Shown here one piece after another: positions 57,124-64,000 of a stretch of DNA of 64,000 nucleotides. Each line of letters opens with the position of its first letter. Position 1 is the stretch's first letter. The stretch is from Solirubrobacter deserti (GTDB lineage Bacteria > Actinomycetota > Thermoleophilia > Solirubrobacterales > Solirubrobacteraceae): NCBI RefSeq assembly GCF_003344625.1, contig NZ_QPKJ02000001.1, positions 1,240,001 through 1,304,000 on the forward strand, given 5' to 3'. A program made the translations under genes and the position numbers. The notes beneath the pieces are model-generated. The model did not search any database. It was not told the DNA's origin and saw only the letters and a list, made by a program, of their open reading frames with translations.

Positions 57124-58216
57124 GGGTCAGGCGGGCGCGGACGAGCGCGAGGTCCTCGGGCATCTCGCTGTGGGCGAAGCCGGCGTCGATCTCGCGCAGC
57201 ACGGCCTCGACGCGCAGCCGGTCGTCGGGCGTGTCGCCGACGGCCTCCAGCAGCTCACGGCCGGTCGCGGTCAGGCGCGCGGCCCGGGCGGTACGACCGC
57301 GGGAGAACTGCTCGGCGGCGTGCACGAGCGCCTCGCTGCGCGCATCGGCGATCAGGTCGGCCAGGACTTCCTGGGCGGTCGCCTGGTCGTCGGCGGTCGG
57401 GGCGATCATCGGCAGCACCCAGAGGTCGGCGGGCGTGGCGGCGGACCGGCCGTCGAGCGCGGCGGCGGCCGCGATCAGGCGCTGGGAACGGACCGCGCGG
57501 CGGTCGCTGAGCTCGATCCCCGCGCCGCGCAGGCGCCGCACGGCCTGGCCGACCACCGGCTGGACGGCGCGCAGGTCACACGCGCGGGCGGCTTCGGCCA
57601 GTGCGTCGAGCGCGTCCAGCGGGCGCTCAGTAGCCGGCTTCGGCCGCTCGCCCGCCCAGCCGACCTCCAGCAGCTCCTCGAGCCGCATGTCCGCGACGCC
57701 GTCGAGGAAGACACGAGCCAGGAAGCGGTCCGCGAACGCGGCCAGCGCGGGATCGTCCGGCAGCGCGTTGCTCGCCCCTACGCACACGCGCAGCGCAACC
57801 GGCAGCGCGGTGCGCCCGCGCCGGAACACGCGCTCGTTGAGCATCCCGAGCAGCGTGTTGAGGATCGCGGTCGAGCCGAGGAAGACCTCGTCGAGGAACG
57901 CGACCTCGGCCTCGGGCAGCATCCCGGCCGTCTCGACCTCCACGACGCCCTCGCGCAGGCGGCGCAGGTCGATCGGGCCGAACAGCTCGTTGGGCTCGGT
58001 GAAGCGCCCGACCAGGTACTCGAAGTAGCGCCCGCCGAGCTGTTCGGCGACGCGCCGGACCGCCTCGGACTTGCCCGTTCCCGGTGGCCCGATGACGAGC
58101 AGGTGCTCGCCGGCGACCGCGCACAGCACGACCGCCTCCGCGATCGACTCACGATCGACGAGACCCTTCTGCGCCCGCCCGATCGCGGTTCGAACCCGTT
58201 TGACCTCAACTTCGAT
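57092..58216 (-). CDS. MoxR-type AAA+ ATPase of the ternary system, with an ATC in the start position
   Basis: 374 residues if the ATC at 58216 starts it. Helix before Walker A: EVEVKRVRTAIGRAQKGLVD, then AVVLCAVAGEHLLVIGPPG and TGKS. Walker B VAFLDEVFLGSTAILNTLLG, sensor 1 VCVGASNALPDDPALAAF, arginine-finger region FADRFLARVFLDGV. The first standard start (GTG 58129) would delete the conserved N-terminal helix. TAAGGT, whose TAA is the stop codon of the upstream acyltransferase gene, stands 7 nt before the ATC. MoxR ATPases remodel partner proteins with vWA domains. Confidence 0.8.
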   Translation of the reverse strand: MEVEVKRVRTAIGRAQKGLVDRESIAEAVVLCAVAGEHLLVIGPPGTGKSEAVRRVAEQLGGRYFEYLVGRFTEPNELFGPIDLRRLREGVVEVETAGMLPEAEVAFLDEVFLGSTAILNTLLGMLNERVFRRGRTALPVALRVCVGASNALPDDPALAAFADRFLARVFLDGVADMRLEELLEVGWAGERPKPATERPLDALDALAEAARACDLRAVQPVVGQAVRRLRGAGIELSDRRAVRSQRLIAAAAALDGRSAATPADLWVLPMIAPTADDQATAQEVLADLIADARSEALVHAAEQFSRGRTARAARLTATGRELLEAVGDTPDDRLRVEAVLREIDAGFAHSEMPEDLALVRARLTHVLDDQAPAA

Positions 58217-58226
58217 GCCCGCGACC

Positions 58227-59201
58227 TTAGCGACGAGCCGCGACCCACGCGTCCAATTCGGCCCACCACTGGAACAGCCAGTCGATGCGCGCGTCGGTGC
58301 CCGCGGGGATCTCGTCCGCGCGCACCAACCACAGCTCGACCTCGATCGTCTTACGGTCGGGCAGCGTCCGCCACGTGTCGCGCAGCCCTTCCGGGAAGCC
58401 GGCGTGCGCGAAGAAGACGACGTCCGCGTCGGGCGCGCCCTCGAGCGCCGCCAGCGCCCCGCCGGGCCGGGGCGCGCCGAGGTGACCCATCGCCGCCGCG
58501 CGCTTGGCCTCGCGGTGGTGGCCGCGGTGCAGGAGCCGCTCGATCGCGCGCTTGCGCCGCTCGGCGGTGACGTTGCCGCCCTCGGGGAAGATCAGGACCG
58601 CGTCCTCGGCGCCCAGCCCGTGGCTCATCACCTTGATCTCCTGCTCGATGTCCCCGCCGCGCGGGTCCACGAAGCGGTTCGGCAGCCGCCGGCCGATGAT
58701 GTCGATCAGCGGGTCCAGCGAGAGCAGCTGGTGCATGACGATCCGCGGCCGCCGCCGGTGGCGCCGCAGCAGGTGGTCGAGCACGAGCAGCGAGTCGCCC
58801 TCGCCCGAGTGGATGCTGAGCACGACCAACGGCCGCTGGCGCGCGGACAGCGCGGCCTCGGCCGCCGCCGACCCGTGCATGACGAGCTTCACGCGCGCGA
58901 CCCGCAGCGCCGCCCGCGCGATCCCGCCGACGAACCAGCGCATCACGGCGTAGTGCGGCCCGCGCGCGCCGCCGCGCCCGGTCGCCCACAGCAGCAGGCA
59001 GGCGGCGACGGCCGTGACGTGCCCGACGGCGTAGGCGAGCACGATCGTGAGCAGCCGCAGCGGCCGCCGCCCGCCCAGCAGCGGGGAGAGCAGCGCCGCG
59101 AGCGCGGTCAGGACGGGCGACGCGGCGATCAGCGCCAGCTCGACGGCGAGCACGAGCGGCGCGACCGTGACGCGGCGCACGCGCGGCGGCGGGACGCGCA
59201 T
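58227..59201 (-). CDS. PlsC-like phospholipid/glycerol acyltransferase
   Basis: 324 residues from the ATG at 59201. Two hydrophobic N-terminal segments (VLAVELALIAASPVLTAL, LAYAVGHVTAVAACLLLWA). The acyltransferase H-x4-D motif is HSGEGD within VVLSIHSGEGDSLLVLD, and FPEGGNVTAERRK is the second motif (FPEGT-type). It transfers acyl groups onto lysophospholipid or glycerol phosphate at the membrane. It is immediately upstream of MoxR and downstream of a patatin lipase, an arrangement that pairs lipid deacylation and reacylation. A 27-nt reading of the gene end includes the MoxR -10. Confidence 0.82.
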   Translation of the reverse strand: MRVPPPRVRRVTVAPLVLAVELALIAASPVLTALAALLSPLLGGRRPLRLLTIVLAYAVGHVTAVAACLLLWATGRGGARGPHYAVMRWFVGGIARAALRVARVKLVMHGSAAAEAALSARQRPLVVLSIHSGEGDSLLVLDHLLRRHRRRPRIVMHQLLSLDPLIDIIGRRLPNRFVDPRGGDIEQEIKVMSHGLGAEDAVLIFPEGGNVTAERRKRAIERLLHRGHHREAKRAAAMGHLGAPRPGGALAALEGAPDADVVFFAHAGFPEGLRDTWRTLPDRKTIEVELWLVRADEIPAGTDARIDWLFQWWAELDAWVAARR

Positions 59202-59232
59202 CAGACCCGCCCGCCGATCGCCGGTACGAGCT

Positions 59233-59261
59233 GGGTTTTCGACCGTGGCGGTGGAAAACCC
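59233..59261 (-). terminator. Hairpin between the patatin and acyltransferase genes
   Basis: GGGTTTTC (59233-59240) pairs with GAAAACCC (59254-59261) around a 13-nt loop, within the 82-nt gap between the two genes. It may be a partial terminator or an mRNA processing or stability hairpin. Confidence 0.4.
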
Positions 59262-59283
59262 GCCACGCAGGTGCGCGGCGCGG

Positions 59284-60114
59284 TCACAGGCCGCGCTCCT
59301 CGAGGTACGCCGCCGAGGCGGCGTGCGCGCGCTCGATGCTCGCGGCCAGATCCAGGCCGCCGCGGTAGCGCAACGCCGAGAGGTCGTTGTACTTGGGCGG
59401 CTCGGCCTGGCCGGTGGGCATGACGTGGACCTCGAGATCGTCGGGGAGCGCGGCGAGGTCGCCGACGAAGCGGTGCCGGCGCGCAACCTCGAACGCCACC
59501 ACCGCGACCTCCCACGGCCGGCGCGGCGGCTCCAGCGGCCGGTCCACCCGGCCGACGTGCATGACGAAGATCCGCGTGGCGCCCAGCGAAACGGCGCGGC
59601 CGACCGGGATCGAGTTCACGATCCCGCCGTCGATGAAGTGCTCGCCCGCGATCTCGACCGGCGGGAGCAGCCCCGGCACGGCCGCGCTCGCCAGCACCGC
59701 GTCCACCAGCGGCCCGCTCGTGAACCAGTGCTCGGCGGCGTTCTGGATCGACGCCGCCACGCACTGGAAGCGCACCGGCAGGTCCTCGATCAGCGGAATC
59801 TCCAGCGCCTCGTCCAGAACCGCGCGCAGCGCCGTGTTGTCGTGCAGGTGCGTGCCGGTCCGGGCCAGCGTGGCCAGGCGGTTGAACAGCGAGCCGGCGA
59901 AGACGTCGCTGCGCTCGATGTCCAGCCACGTCGAGGCGAGCTGCCGGGCGGCGTCCACGGACGGGTCCGACGCGACGGCGGCGCCGTTGATCGCGCCGAC
60001 CGACGTGCCGACCACGACGTCGGGCACGATCCCGCGCTCGAGCAGCGCGCGCAGCATCCCGGCCTCGTGCGCGCCGAGCTGACCACCGCCGCCGAGCACG
60101 AACGCCGTCGTCAT
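59284..60114 (-). CDS. Patatin-like phospholipase (RssA-type)
   Basis: 276 residues from the ATG at 60114 with GGGGCGG upstream. Oxyanion-hole loop FVLGGGGQLGAHEAGMLRAL, nucleophile GTSVGAINGAAVAS (G-x-S-x-G), and catalytic Asp in HFIDGGIVNSIP. The Ser-Asp dyad is intact, so it should hydrolyse acyl lipids, though RssA-group substrates are poorly defined. Patatins are effectors in several immune systems, and this one lies on the same strand behind which the acyltransferase and MoxR cluster follow. Confidence 0.85.
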   Translation of the reverse strand: MTTAFVLGGGGQLGAHEAGMLRALLERGIVPDVVVGTSVGAINGAAVASDPSVDAARQLASTWLDIERSDVFAGSLFNRLATLARTGTHLHDNTALRAVLDEALEIPLIEDLPVRFQCVAASIQNAAEHWFTSGPLVDAVLASAAVPGLLPPVEIAGEHFIDGGIVNSIPVGRAVSLGATRIFVMHVGRVDRPLEPPRRPWEVAVVAFEVARRHRFVGDLAALPDDLEVHVMPTGQAEPPKYNDLSALRYRGGLDLAASIERAHAASAAYLEERGL

Positions 60115-60125
60115 CCGCCCCGACG

Positions 60126-61502
60126 CTAACTCATGGCGAACGCCGCCGTCGTCACGATCTCGCACAGCCGGTCGCGCCGCACGCACGCACGCAGCGCGAA
60201 CGAGTCGGCCAGCGCGTCCAGGCCGGCGTCGTCGAGCCCGCGGAAGTAGGCCGCGTACTCGGGCACCATGGCCTGCGCGAACAGCAGGTGGCGCACCAGG
60301 TCGTCGGTGGTCGAGCGCGCGTCCCACGGGTACGGCTCCCAGGCGGGGAACTCGCGCGCGATCAGCGCGTGCAGCGGTTCCATGACCTCCGCCTGCTCGC
60401 GGTCCGTCGAGCCCCACGAGTCGACGCCGAGCCGCGCCTTCTTGGACACGAACTCCCCGAACAGCCGCAGGTAGAACGACGACGGCGACGCATACACCAA
60501 CCCCTGGAGCCCGATGTCCTTGTAGGTCCACAGCGACCAGCCCGCGCCGTGCTCGGCGTACAGCGCCAGCTGGTCCTCGAGCAGCGCGTAGCGGGGCTCG
60601 TCGAGCTCCGGCACGCCGGTGTACACCGGCCCGAACTCCCCCACCCAGATCGGCGTCCCGGTCTGCCGCTGGTAGGCCGTGCGCTTGAGGAACGTCGTCT
60701 CCAGCCGCCCGCGGTCGCCGGCGTAGGGACCGCCGAAGGCCATGCCGTCGCGCGCGTAGTCGTGGCACGCGTAGACCGCGTTCTCCACCGGCTCGCCGAA
60801 CGACGAGAAGTCCGTCGAGTAGGTGTTGCCGTCCAGAAAGACGATGTGGTCGGGGTCGACCTCGCGCACGGCGCGCACCGTGCGCTCGTGCCACGGCCCG
60901 ACGACCGCGCCGGTCGGGTCGGCCGGCTCGTTGAGCAGGTTGTAGCCCGCGACCCACGGGTTGCCCGCGAAGCGCGAGGCCAGCTGCACCCACAGCGCCG
61001 TCGCCCGGTCCATGAAGTGCGGGTGCTTCCAGAACGCGGCCACGTGGGTGGCGTTGTCGGAGTGCCAGTGCTGGTTCTGCGAGCCGGGCACGGCGTGCAG
61101 GTCGATCACCGAGTAGATCCCGCACGACCCCAGCAGGTCCACCGCCGCCGAAAGCCGCTCGAAACCTCTCGAAAGCCATTTGAACGGCTCGGCGTCACTT
61201 TCGTAGTGCCGTTGATTGATCGGGAGACGTACGCAGTTGACGCCGAGCCCGGCCAGGAACTCCGCGTCGTCTTCCTCGAAGAAGCGATCCAGGAGCCGCT
61301 CGAAAAACGCGTCCGCGCGCTCGAGGCCCAGCACCCCGCCGACCGCCTCGCGCATCGCGCTCTCGTTGGCGGGATAGCCGGTGATGAAGTTCTCCATGTT
61401 CATCCAGCCGCCGAGGCCGACGCCGCGCAACACCACGGGGACGCCCGACGAGTCGACGATCGCGTCCCCGCGAACGCTTAGACCCTGAAAGTTTCGCGCC
61501 AT
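60126..61502 (-). CDS. Glycoside hydrolase family 5-type glucanase or glucosidase
   Basis: 458 residues from the ATG at 61502. A TIM barrel with acid/base glutamate in VAGYNLLNEPADPTG and nucleophile glutamate in TPIWVGEFGPVYTG. Also RGVGLGGWMNMENFITGYP and VNCVRLPINQRHYESD near the N-terminus. No signal peptide, so it acts inside the cell, perhaps on oligosaccharides imported by the ABC system at 62531. TATGTT lies 6 nt before the ATG, a leaderless arrangement. Divergent from a LacI repressor across a shared operator. It probably releases glucose from beta-glucans or related glycosides. Confidence 0.85.
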   Translation of the reverse strand: MARNFQGLSVRGDAIVDSSGVPVVLRGVGLGGWMNMENFITGYPANESAMREAVGGVLGLERADAFFERLLDRFFEEDDAEFLAGLGVNCVRLPINQRHYESDAEPFKWLSRGFERLSAAVDLLGSCGIYSVIDLHAVPGSQNQHWHSDNATHVAAFWKHPHFMDRATALWVQLASRFAGNPWVAGYNLLNEPADPTGAVVGPWHERTVRAVREVDPDHIVFLDGNTYSTDFSSFGEPVENAVYACHDYARDGMAFGGPYAGDRGRLETTFLKRTAYQRQTGTPIWVGEFGPVYTGVPELDEPRYALLEDQLALYAEHGAGWSLWTYKDIGLQGLVYASPSSFYLRLFGEFVSKKARLGVDSWGSTDREQAEVMEPLHALIAREFPAWEPYPWDARSTTDDLVRHLLFAQAMVPEYAAYFRGLDDAGLDALADSFALRACVRRDRLCEIVTTAAFAMS

Positions 61503-61506
61503 TGTC

Positions 61507-61527
61507 GAAACATATCTGATACGTTCC
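61507..61527. promoter_or_regulatory. LacI-type operator covering two divergent leaderless promoters
   Basis: GAAACATAT (61507-61515) and ATACGTTCC (61519-61527) are a 7-of-9 inverted repeat around CTG. The plus -10 TACGTT (61520-61525) is 6 nt before the LacI ATG and the minus -10 TATGTT (61514-61509) is 6 nt before the glycosidase ATG. Bound repressor would block both. Confidence 0.65.
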
Positions 61528-61531
61528 GGCC

Positions 61532-62515
61532 ATGGCACAGCGCGTCACGATCGCCCACATCGCTGACGCCGCGGGCGTCTCGGTCCCGACGGTCTCCAAG
61601 GTCGTCAACGGCCGTGCCGACGTGGCCCCGGAGACCAGGGAGCGGGTCGAACGGATGCTGCGCGAGCACGGCTACAAGCGGCCGCAGGCGCCCAACCACG
61701 CCGAGCTGCTGGACGTCGTGTTCAACGAGCTCGAGAGCCCGTGGGCGATGGAGATCATCCAGGGCGTCGAGGAGGTCGCGCGAGAGAACCACCTCGGCGT
61801 CGTCCTGTCCGCGCAGGAGGGTCCGGGAGCGATCGGGCGCTCGTGGGTGGACGCGGTGGCGAGCCGGCGCAGCGCGGGGCTCATCCTCGTGGTGAGCGAG
61901 CTCACCCCCGAGCAGATCGGGCGCCTGACCGCCCGCAGCATCCCGTTCGTGGTCGTCGACCCCGCCGGGGAGCCGGCGGCCGGCGTCCCGTCCGTGGGCG
62001 CGACCAACTGGAACGGTGGGCTGTCGGCCACCCGCCACCTGCTCGAGCTCGGCCACACCCGCATTGGCATGATCGGCGGTCCGTCGCGCATGCTCTGCAG
62101 CCGCGCCCGCGTGGACGGCTACCGCGCCGCGCTCGAGACCGCCGGCCAGCAGGTCGACCCGGACCTGATCCGGTGGGGGACGTTCCACGTCGAGGCCGGC
62201 TTCGAGCACGGCACGGCGCTGCTCGACCTCGACGATCCGCCGACCGCGATCTTCGCGGGATCGGATCTGCAGGCGTTCGGCGTCTACGAGGCCGCGCGCG
62301 TGAAGGGGATCGAGATCCCCACGCAACTCAGCGTCGTCGGCTTCGACGACCTGCCGATGGCCCGCTGGGTCGGGCCACCGCTGACCACGATCCGCCAGCC
62401 GCTGACCGAGATGGCGGCCACGGCGGCTCGCCTCGTCCTCGGCCAGGGCGAGGACCGTCGCGTCGAGCTCGCGACGACGCTCGTGGTGCGTCAGAGCACC
62501 ACGAACCCCCGATGA
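61532..62515 (+). CDS. LacI family transcriptional repressor
   Basis: 327 residues. N-terminal LacI helix-turn-helix TIAHIADAAGVSVPTVSKVV with hinge, then the periplasmic-binding-protein-like sugar domain: RRSAGLILVVSELTPEQI, TRIGMIGGPSRMLCSRARVD and LSVVGFDDLPMARWVGPPLT. It probably controls the divergent glycosidase and the downstream ABC transporter through the operator at 61507-61527. Ligand probably a di- or oligosaccharide. Confidence 0.88.
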   Translation: MAQRVTIAHIADAAGVSVPTVSKVVNGRADVAPETRERVERMLREHGYKRPQAPNHAELLDVVFNELESPWAMEIIQGVEEVARENHLGVVLSAQEGPGAIGRSWVDAVASRRSAGLILVVSELTPEQIGRLTARSIPFVVVDPAGEPAAGVPSVGATNWNGGLSATRHLLELGHTRIGMIGGPSRMLCSRARVDGYRAALETAGQQVDPDLIRWGTFHVEAGFEHGTALLDLDDPPTAIFAGSDLQAFGVYEAARVKGIEIPTQLSVVGFDDLPMARWVGPPLTTIRQPLTEMAATAARLVLGQGEDRRVELATTLVVRQSTTNPR

Positions 62516-62530
62516 CAGGAGGAGAGGGAG

Positions 62531-63826
62531 ATGATCCAACCGGTTCGCAGCGCGCTGGTCCTCGCGGCCACGGCGCTGCTCGTCGCGTGCGGCGGTGGCG
62601 GCGATGACGACGGCTCCGGCTCGGCCAGCAAGAGCACCGGGCCGGTGACGATCGAGTGGTGGCATATCCAGAACAACGACCCCATGAAGTCGGTCTGGGC
62701 GGACGCCGTCAAGCAGTATGAGGCCGCCAACCCGAACGTCAAGATCAACGTCACGGTGCTCGAGAACGAGGCCTTCAAGGCCAAGCTCACGACCACCATG
62801 CAGGGCGGCAAGGTGCCTGACATCTTCCAGTCCTGGGGCGGCGGCACGCTCAAGGAGCAGGTGGAGGCCGGCCTTGTCCAGGACGTCACCGAGCCCACCA
62901 AGGCGTGGATCGGTGACCTCAACTCCGCCGCCACCGGCCTCTACCAGATCGACGGCAAGCAGTACGGCGTCCCGTTCAACCTCGGCATGGTCGGCGTCTG
63001 GTACCGCAAGTCGCTGTTCGAGCAGGCCGGCATCGACGCGCCCCCGGCCACGTGGGACGAGTTCCTGACCACGGTCCAGGCGCTCAAGCAGAAGGGCGTC
63101 ACGCCGCTGGCCGTCGGCGAGAAGGACAAGTGGCCCGGGATGTTCTGGTGGGCGAACCTGAGCCTGCGGATCGCGGGCAAGGACGCGCTCGCGCAGGCGG
63201 GCGAGGACGGCTCCTTCGACTCCCCCGGCTTCGTGAAGGCGGGCGCGGAGCTCAAGCGCCTGATCGACCTGCAGCCCTTCCAGAAGGGCTTCCTGGCCGC
63301 GCCGTGGGACGGCGCCGGAGGCGAGGCCGCGCAGATCGGCAACGGCAAGGCCGCGATGAGCCTGATGGGCCAGTGGGCGCCGTCGACGTACGCCGCCAAC
63401 ACCAAGGAGTCCGAGGAAGTGCTGGCCGATCTCGGCTGGTTCCCGTTCCCGACCGTCGACGGGGGCGCCGGCGGCCCGACCGAGCAGTTCGGCGGCGGCG
63501 ACGGCTTCGCGATCGGCAAGGACGCCCCGCCGGAGGCCGTCGACTTCATCAAGTTCCTCGTGACCAGCGACGTCGCCAACAAGGCCGGCGCCAGCGGCGG
63601 CATCCTGCCGGTCAAGAAGGGCACGGAGTCCTCCGTGACCGACCCGAACATGAAATCCGTGCTCGACGCCCGCGCGCAGGCCGACTTCGTCCAGCTCTAC
63701 CTCGATCAGGCCTACGCGCCCGCCGTCGGCCAGGCGGTCAACGACGCGGTGCAGGAGCTGTTCGCGGGCAAGGCCTCCCCCCAGGACGTCGCCGGCAAGA
63801 TCGCGGATGCCGCCAAGGCCGGATAG
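62531..63826 (+). CDS. Sugar ABC transporter substrate-binding lipoprotein
   Basis: 431 residues with a lipoprotein signal peptide: lipobox LVAC with Cys20 (ALLVACGGGGDDD). Family 1 extracellular binding fold: WWHIQNNDPMKSVWADAVKQ, GGKVPDIFQSWGGGTLKEQV, YGVPFNLGMVGVWYRKSLFE and AAIGNGKAAMSLMGQW-type core (QIGNGKAAMSLMGQWAPSTY). It captures an oligosaccharide outside the membrane and hands it to the permease. Strong Shine-Dalgarno GGAGGAGAGGGAG. Stop overlaps the permease start. Confidence 0.88.
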   Translation: MIQPVRSALVLAATALLVACGGGGDDDGSGSASKSTGPVTIEWWHIQNNDPMKSVWADAVKQYEAANPNVKINVTVLENEAFKAKLTTTMQGGKVPDIFQSWGGGTLKEQVEAGLVQDVTEPTKAWIGDLNSAATGLYQIDGKQYGVPFNLGMVGVWYRKSLFEQAGIDAPPATWDEFLTTVQALKQKGVTPLAVGEKDKWPGMFWWANLSLRIAGKDALAQAGEDGSFDSPGFVKAGAELKRLIDLQPFQKGFLAAPWDGAGGEAAQIGNGKAAMSLMGQWAPSTYAANTKESEEVLADLGWFPFPTVDGGAGGPTEQFGGGDGFAIGKDAPPEAVDFIKFLVTSDVANKAGASGGILPVKKGTESSVTDPNMKSVLDARAQADFVQLYLDQAYAPAVGQAVNDAVQELFAGKASPQDVAGKIADAAKAG

Positions 63827-64000
63827 CGCCGCCGTCACCGGGCTCCTCCCCACCCACGTCCGCCGGGCACGCCGCGCGCGTGCCCGGCGGCGTTGGACCA
63901 CGATTGCCATCTTCATCGCCCCGGCGCTCGTGCTCTACGGGCTGCTGGTCATCGCGCCCGTGCTGCAGGCGATGTACTACAGCGGCTTCAAGTGGAACGG
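63807..64000 (+). CDS. ABC sugar transporter permease (MalF/UgpA type), N-terminal fragment
   Basis: 64 codons in the window; continues past the right edge. Starts at an ATG inside the binding-protein gene (20-nt overlap, different frame). Basic N-terminus VRRARRARARRRW, then the first transmembrane helix IAIFIAPALVLYGLLVIAPV followed by LQAMYYSGFKWNG, the standard opening of sugar permeases of the MalF class. Confidence 0.8.
   Translation, partial: MPPRPDSAAVTGLLPTHVRRARRARARRRWTTIAIFIAPALVLYGLLVIAPVLQAMYYSGFKWN

Noticed and set aside
1..64000. tRNA, rRNA, CRISPR arrays, insertion sequences, prophage or attachment sites
   Set aside because: I looked on both strands and found no cloverleaf, no regular repeat-spacer array, no transposase or integrase and no phage structural gene. 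The palindromic elements are the only sign of mobility.

Overview
The window is a gene-dense, very GC-rich stretch of bacterial chromosome (64 kb, about 50 genes, many 4-bp stop/start overlaps). Codon use, leaderless-looking promoters, LVIVD-repeat and ThuA-type secreted proteins, a PucR-controlled proline pathway and a TetR-controlled leucine-type pathway point to a high-GC actinobacterium. A soil Thermoleophilia/Solirubrobacterales-like organism is my best guess, but it is an inference: no rRNA, tRNA, phage, plasmid or CRISPR locus is visible to test it.

Layout. 1-7.1 kb (minus strand): the start of a DUF1800 protein, a ROK repressor, a large secreted ThuA-domain protein and a xylulokinase-type sugar kinase. 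7.2-14.6 kb (plus): a compact seven-gene catabolic operon (FAD-linked oxidase, two sugar isomerase-like TIM barrels, a UPF0261/Tm-1-like protein, a creatininase-family hydrolase, a DeoR regulator, a Gfo/Idh/MocA dehydrogenase), divergent from the kinase across a palindromic control region. 14.6-19.4 kb: small enzymes and a secreted M1 peptidase. 19.4-24.5 kb: acyl-CoA dehydrogenase plus both 3-methylcrotonyl-CoA carboxylase subunits, divergent from a TetR regulator with a clear operator. 24.5-33 kb: an internally duplicated unknown protein, a fatty acyl-CoA ligase, a large LuxR-type ATPase regulator, a DUF4242 protein, a relic of an MFS transporter and an EAL protein. 33-43 kb: tandem LVIVD-repeat secreted paralogues, glucose-6-phosphate dehydrogenase, an ArsR-VOC pair and a secreted M14 carboxypeptidase. 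43-47 kb: proline dehydrogenase and P5C dehydrogenase with a PucR regulator. 47-52 kb: a flavin oxidoreductase, a subtilase, a PhoX-like protein and a methyltransferase. 52.7-60.1 kb: a MoxR AAA+/bpX5/vWA-like/bpX6 'ternary system' directly behind an acyltransferase and a patatin lipase. 60.1-64 kb: a GH5 glycosidase, a LacI repressor, a sugar-binding lipoprotein and the start of its ABC permease.

Four signals stand out. (1) A family of short GGGxC/GxCCC palindromes lies in or at the ends of genes. Two copies are read in frame inside enzymes (15046-15076 and 21227-21267) and others supply stop codons (30391-30419 and 45970-45992). (2) Three genes (ArsR, PucR, MoxR) have no ATG/GTG/TTG where the family N-terminus begins. 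Each has an ATC there, 6-7 nt behind a TANNNT -10 element, the same geometry used by the ATG genes at 61.5 kb. (3) Four unrelated secreted proteins end in the same domain of about 120-150 residues finishing in TLTFTLSTTTP or a close variant, which looks like an uncharacterised surface-sorting or anchoring tag. (4) The MoxR ternary system is a candidate NTP-driven conflict system with a lipase and an acyltransferase as possible membrane-acting partners.
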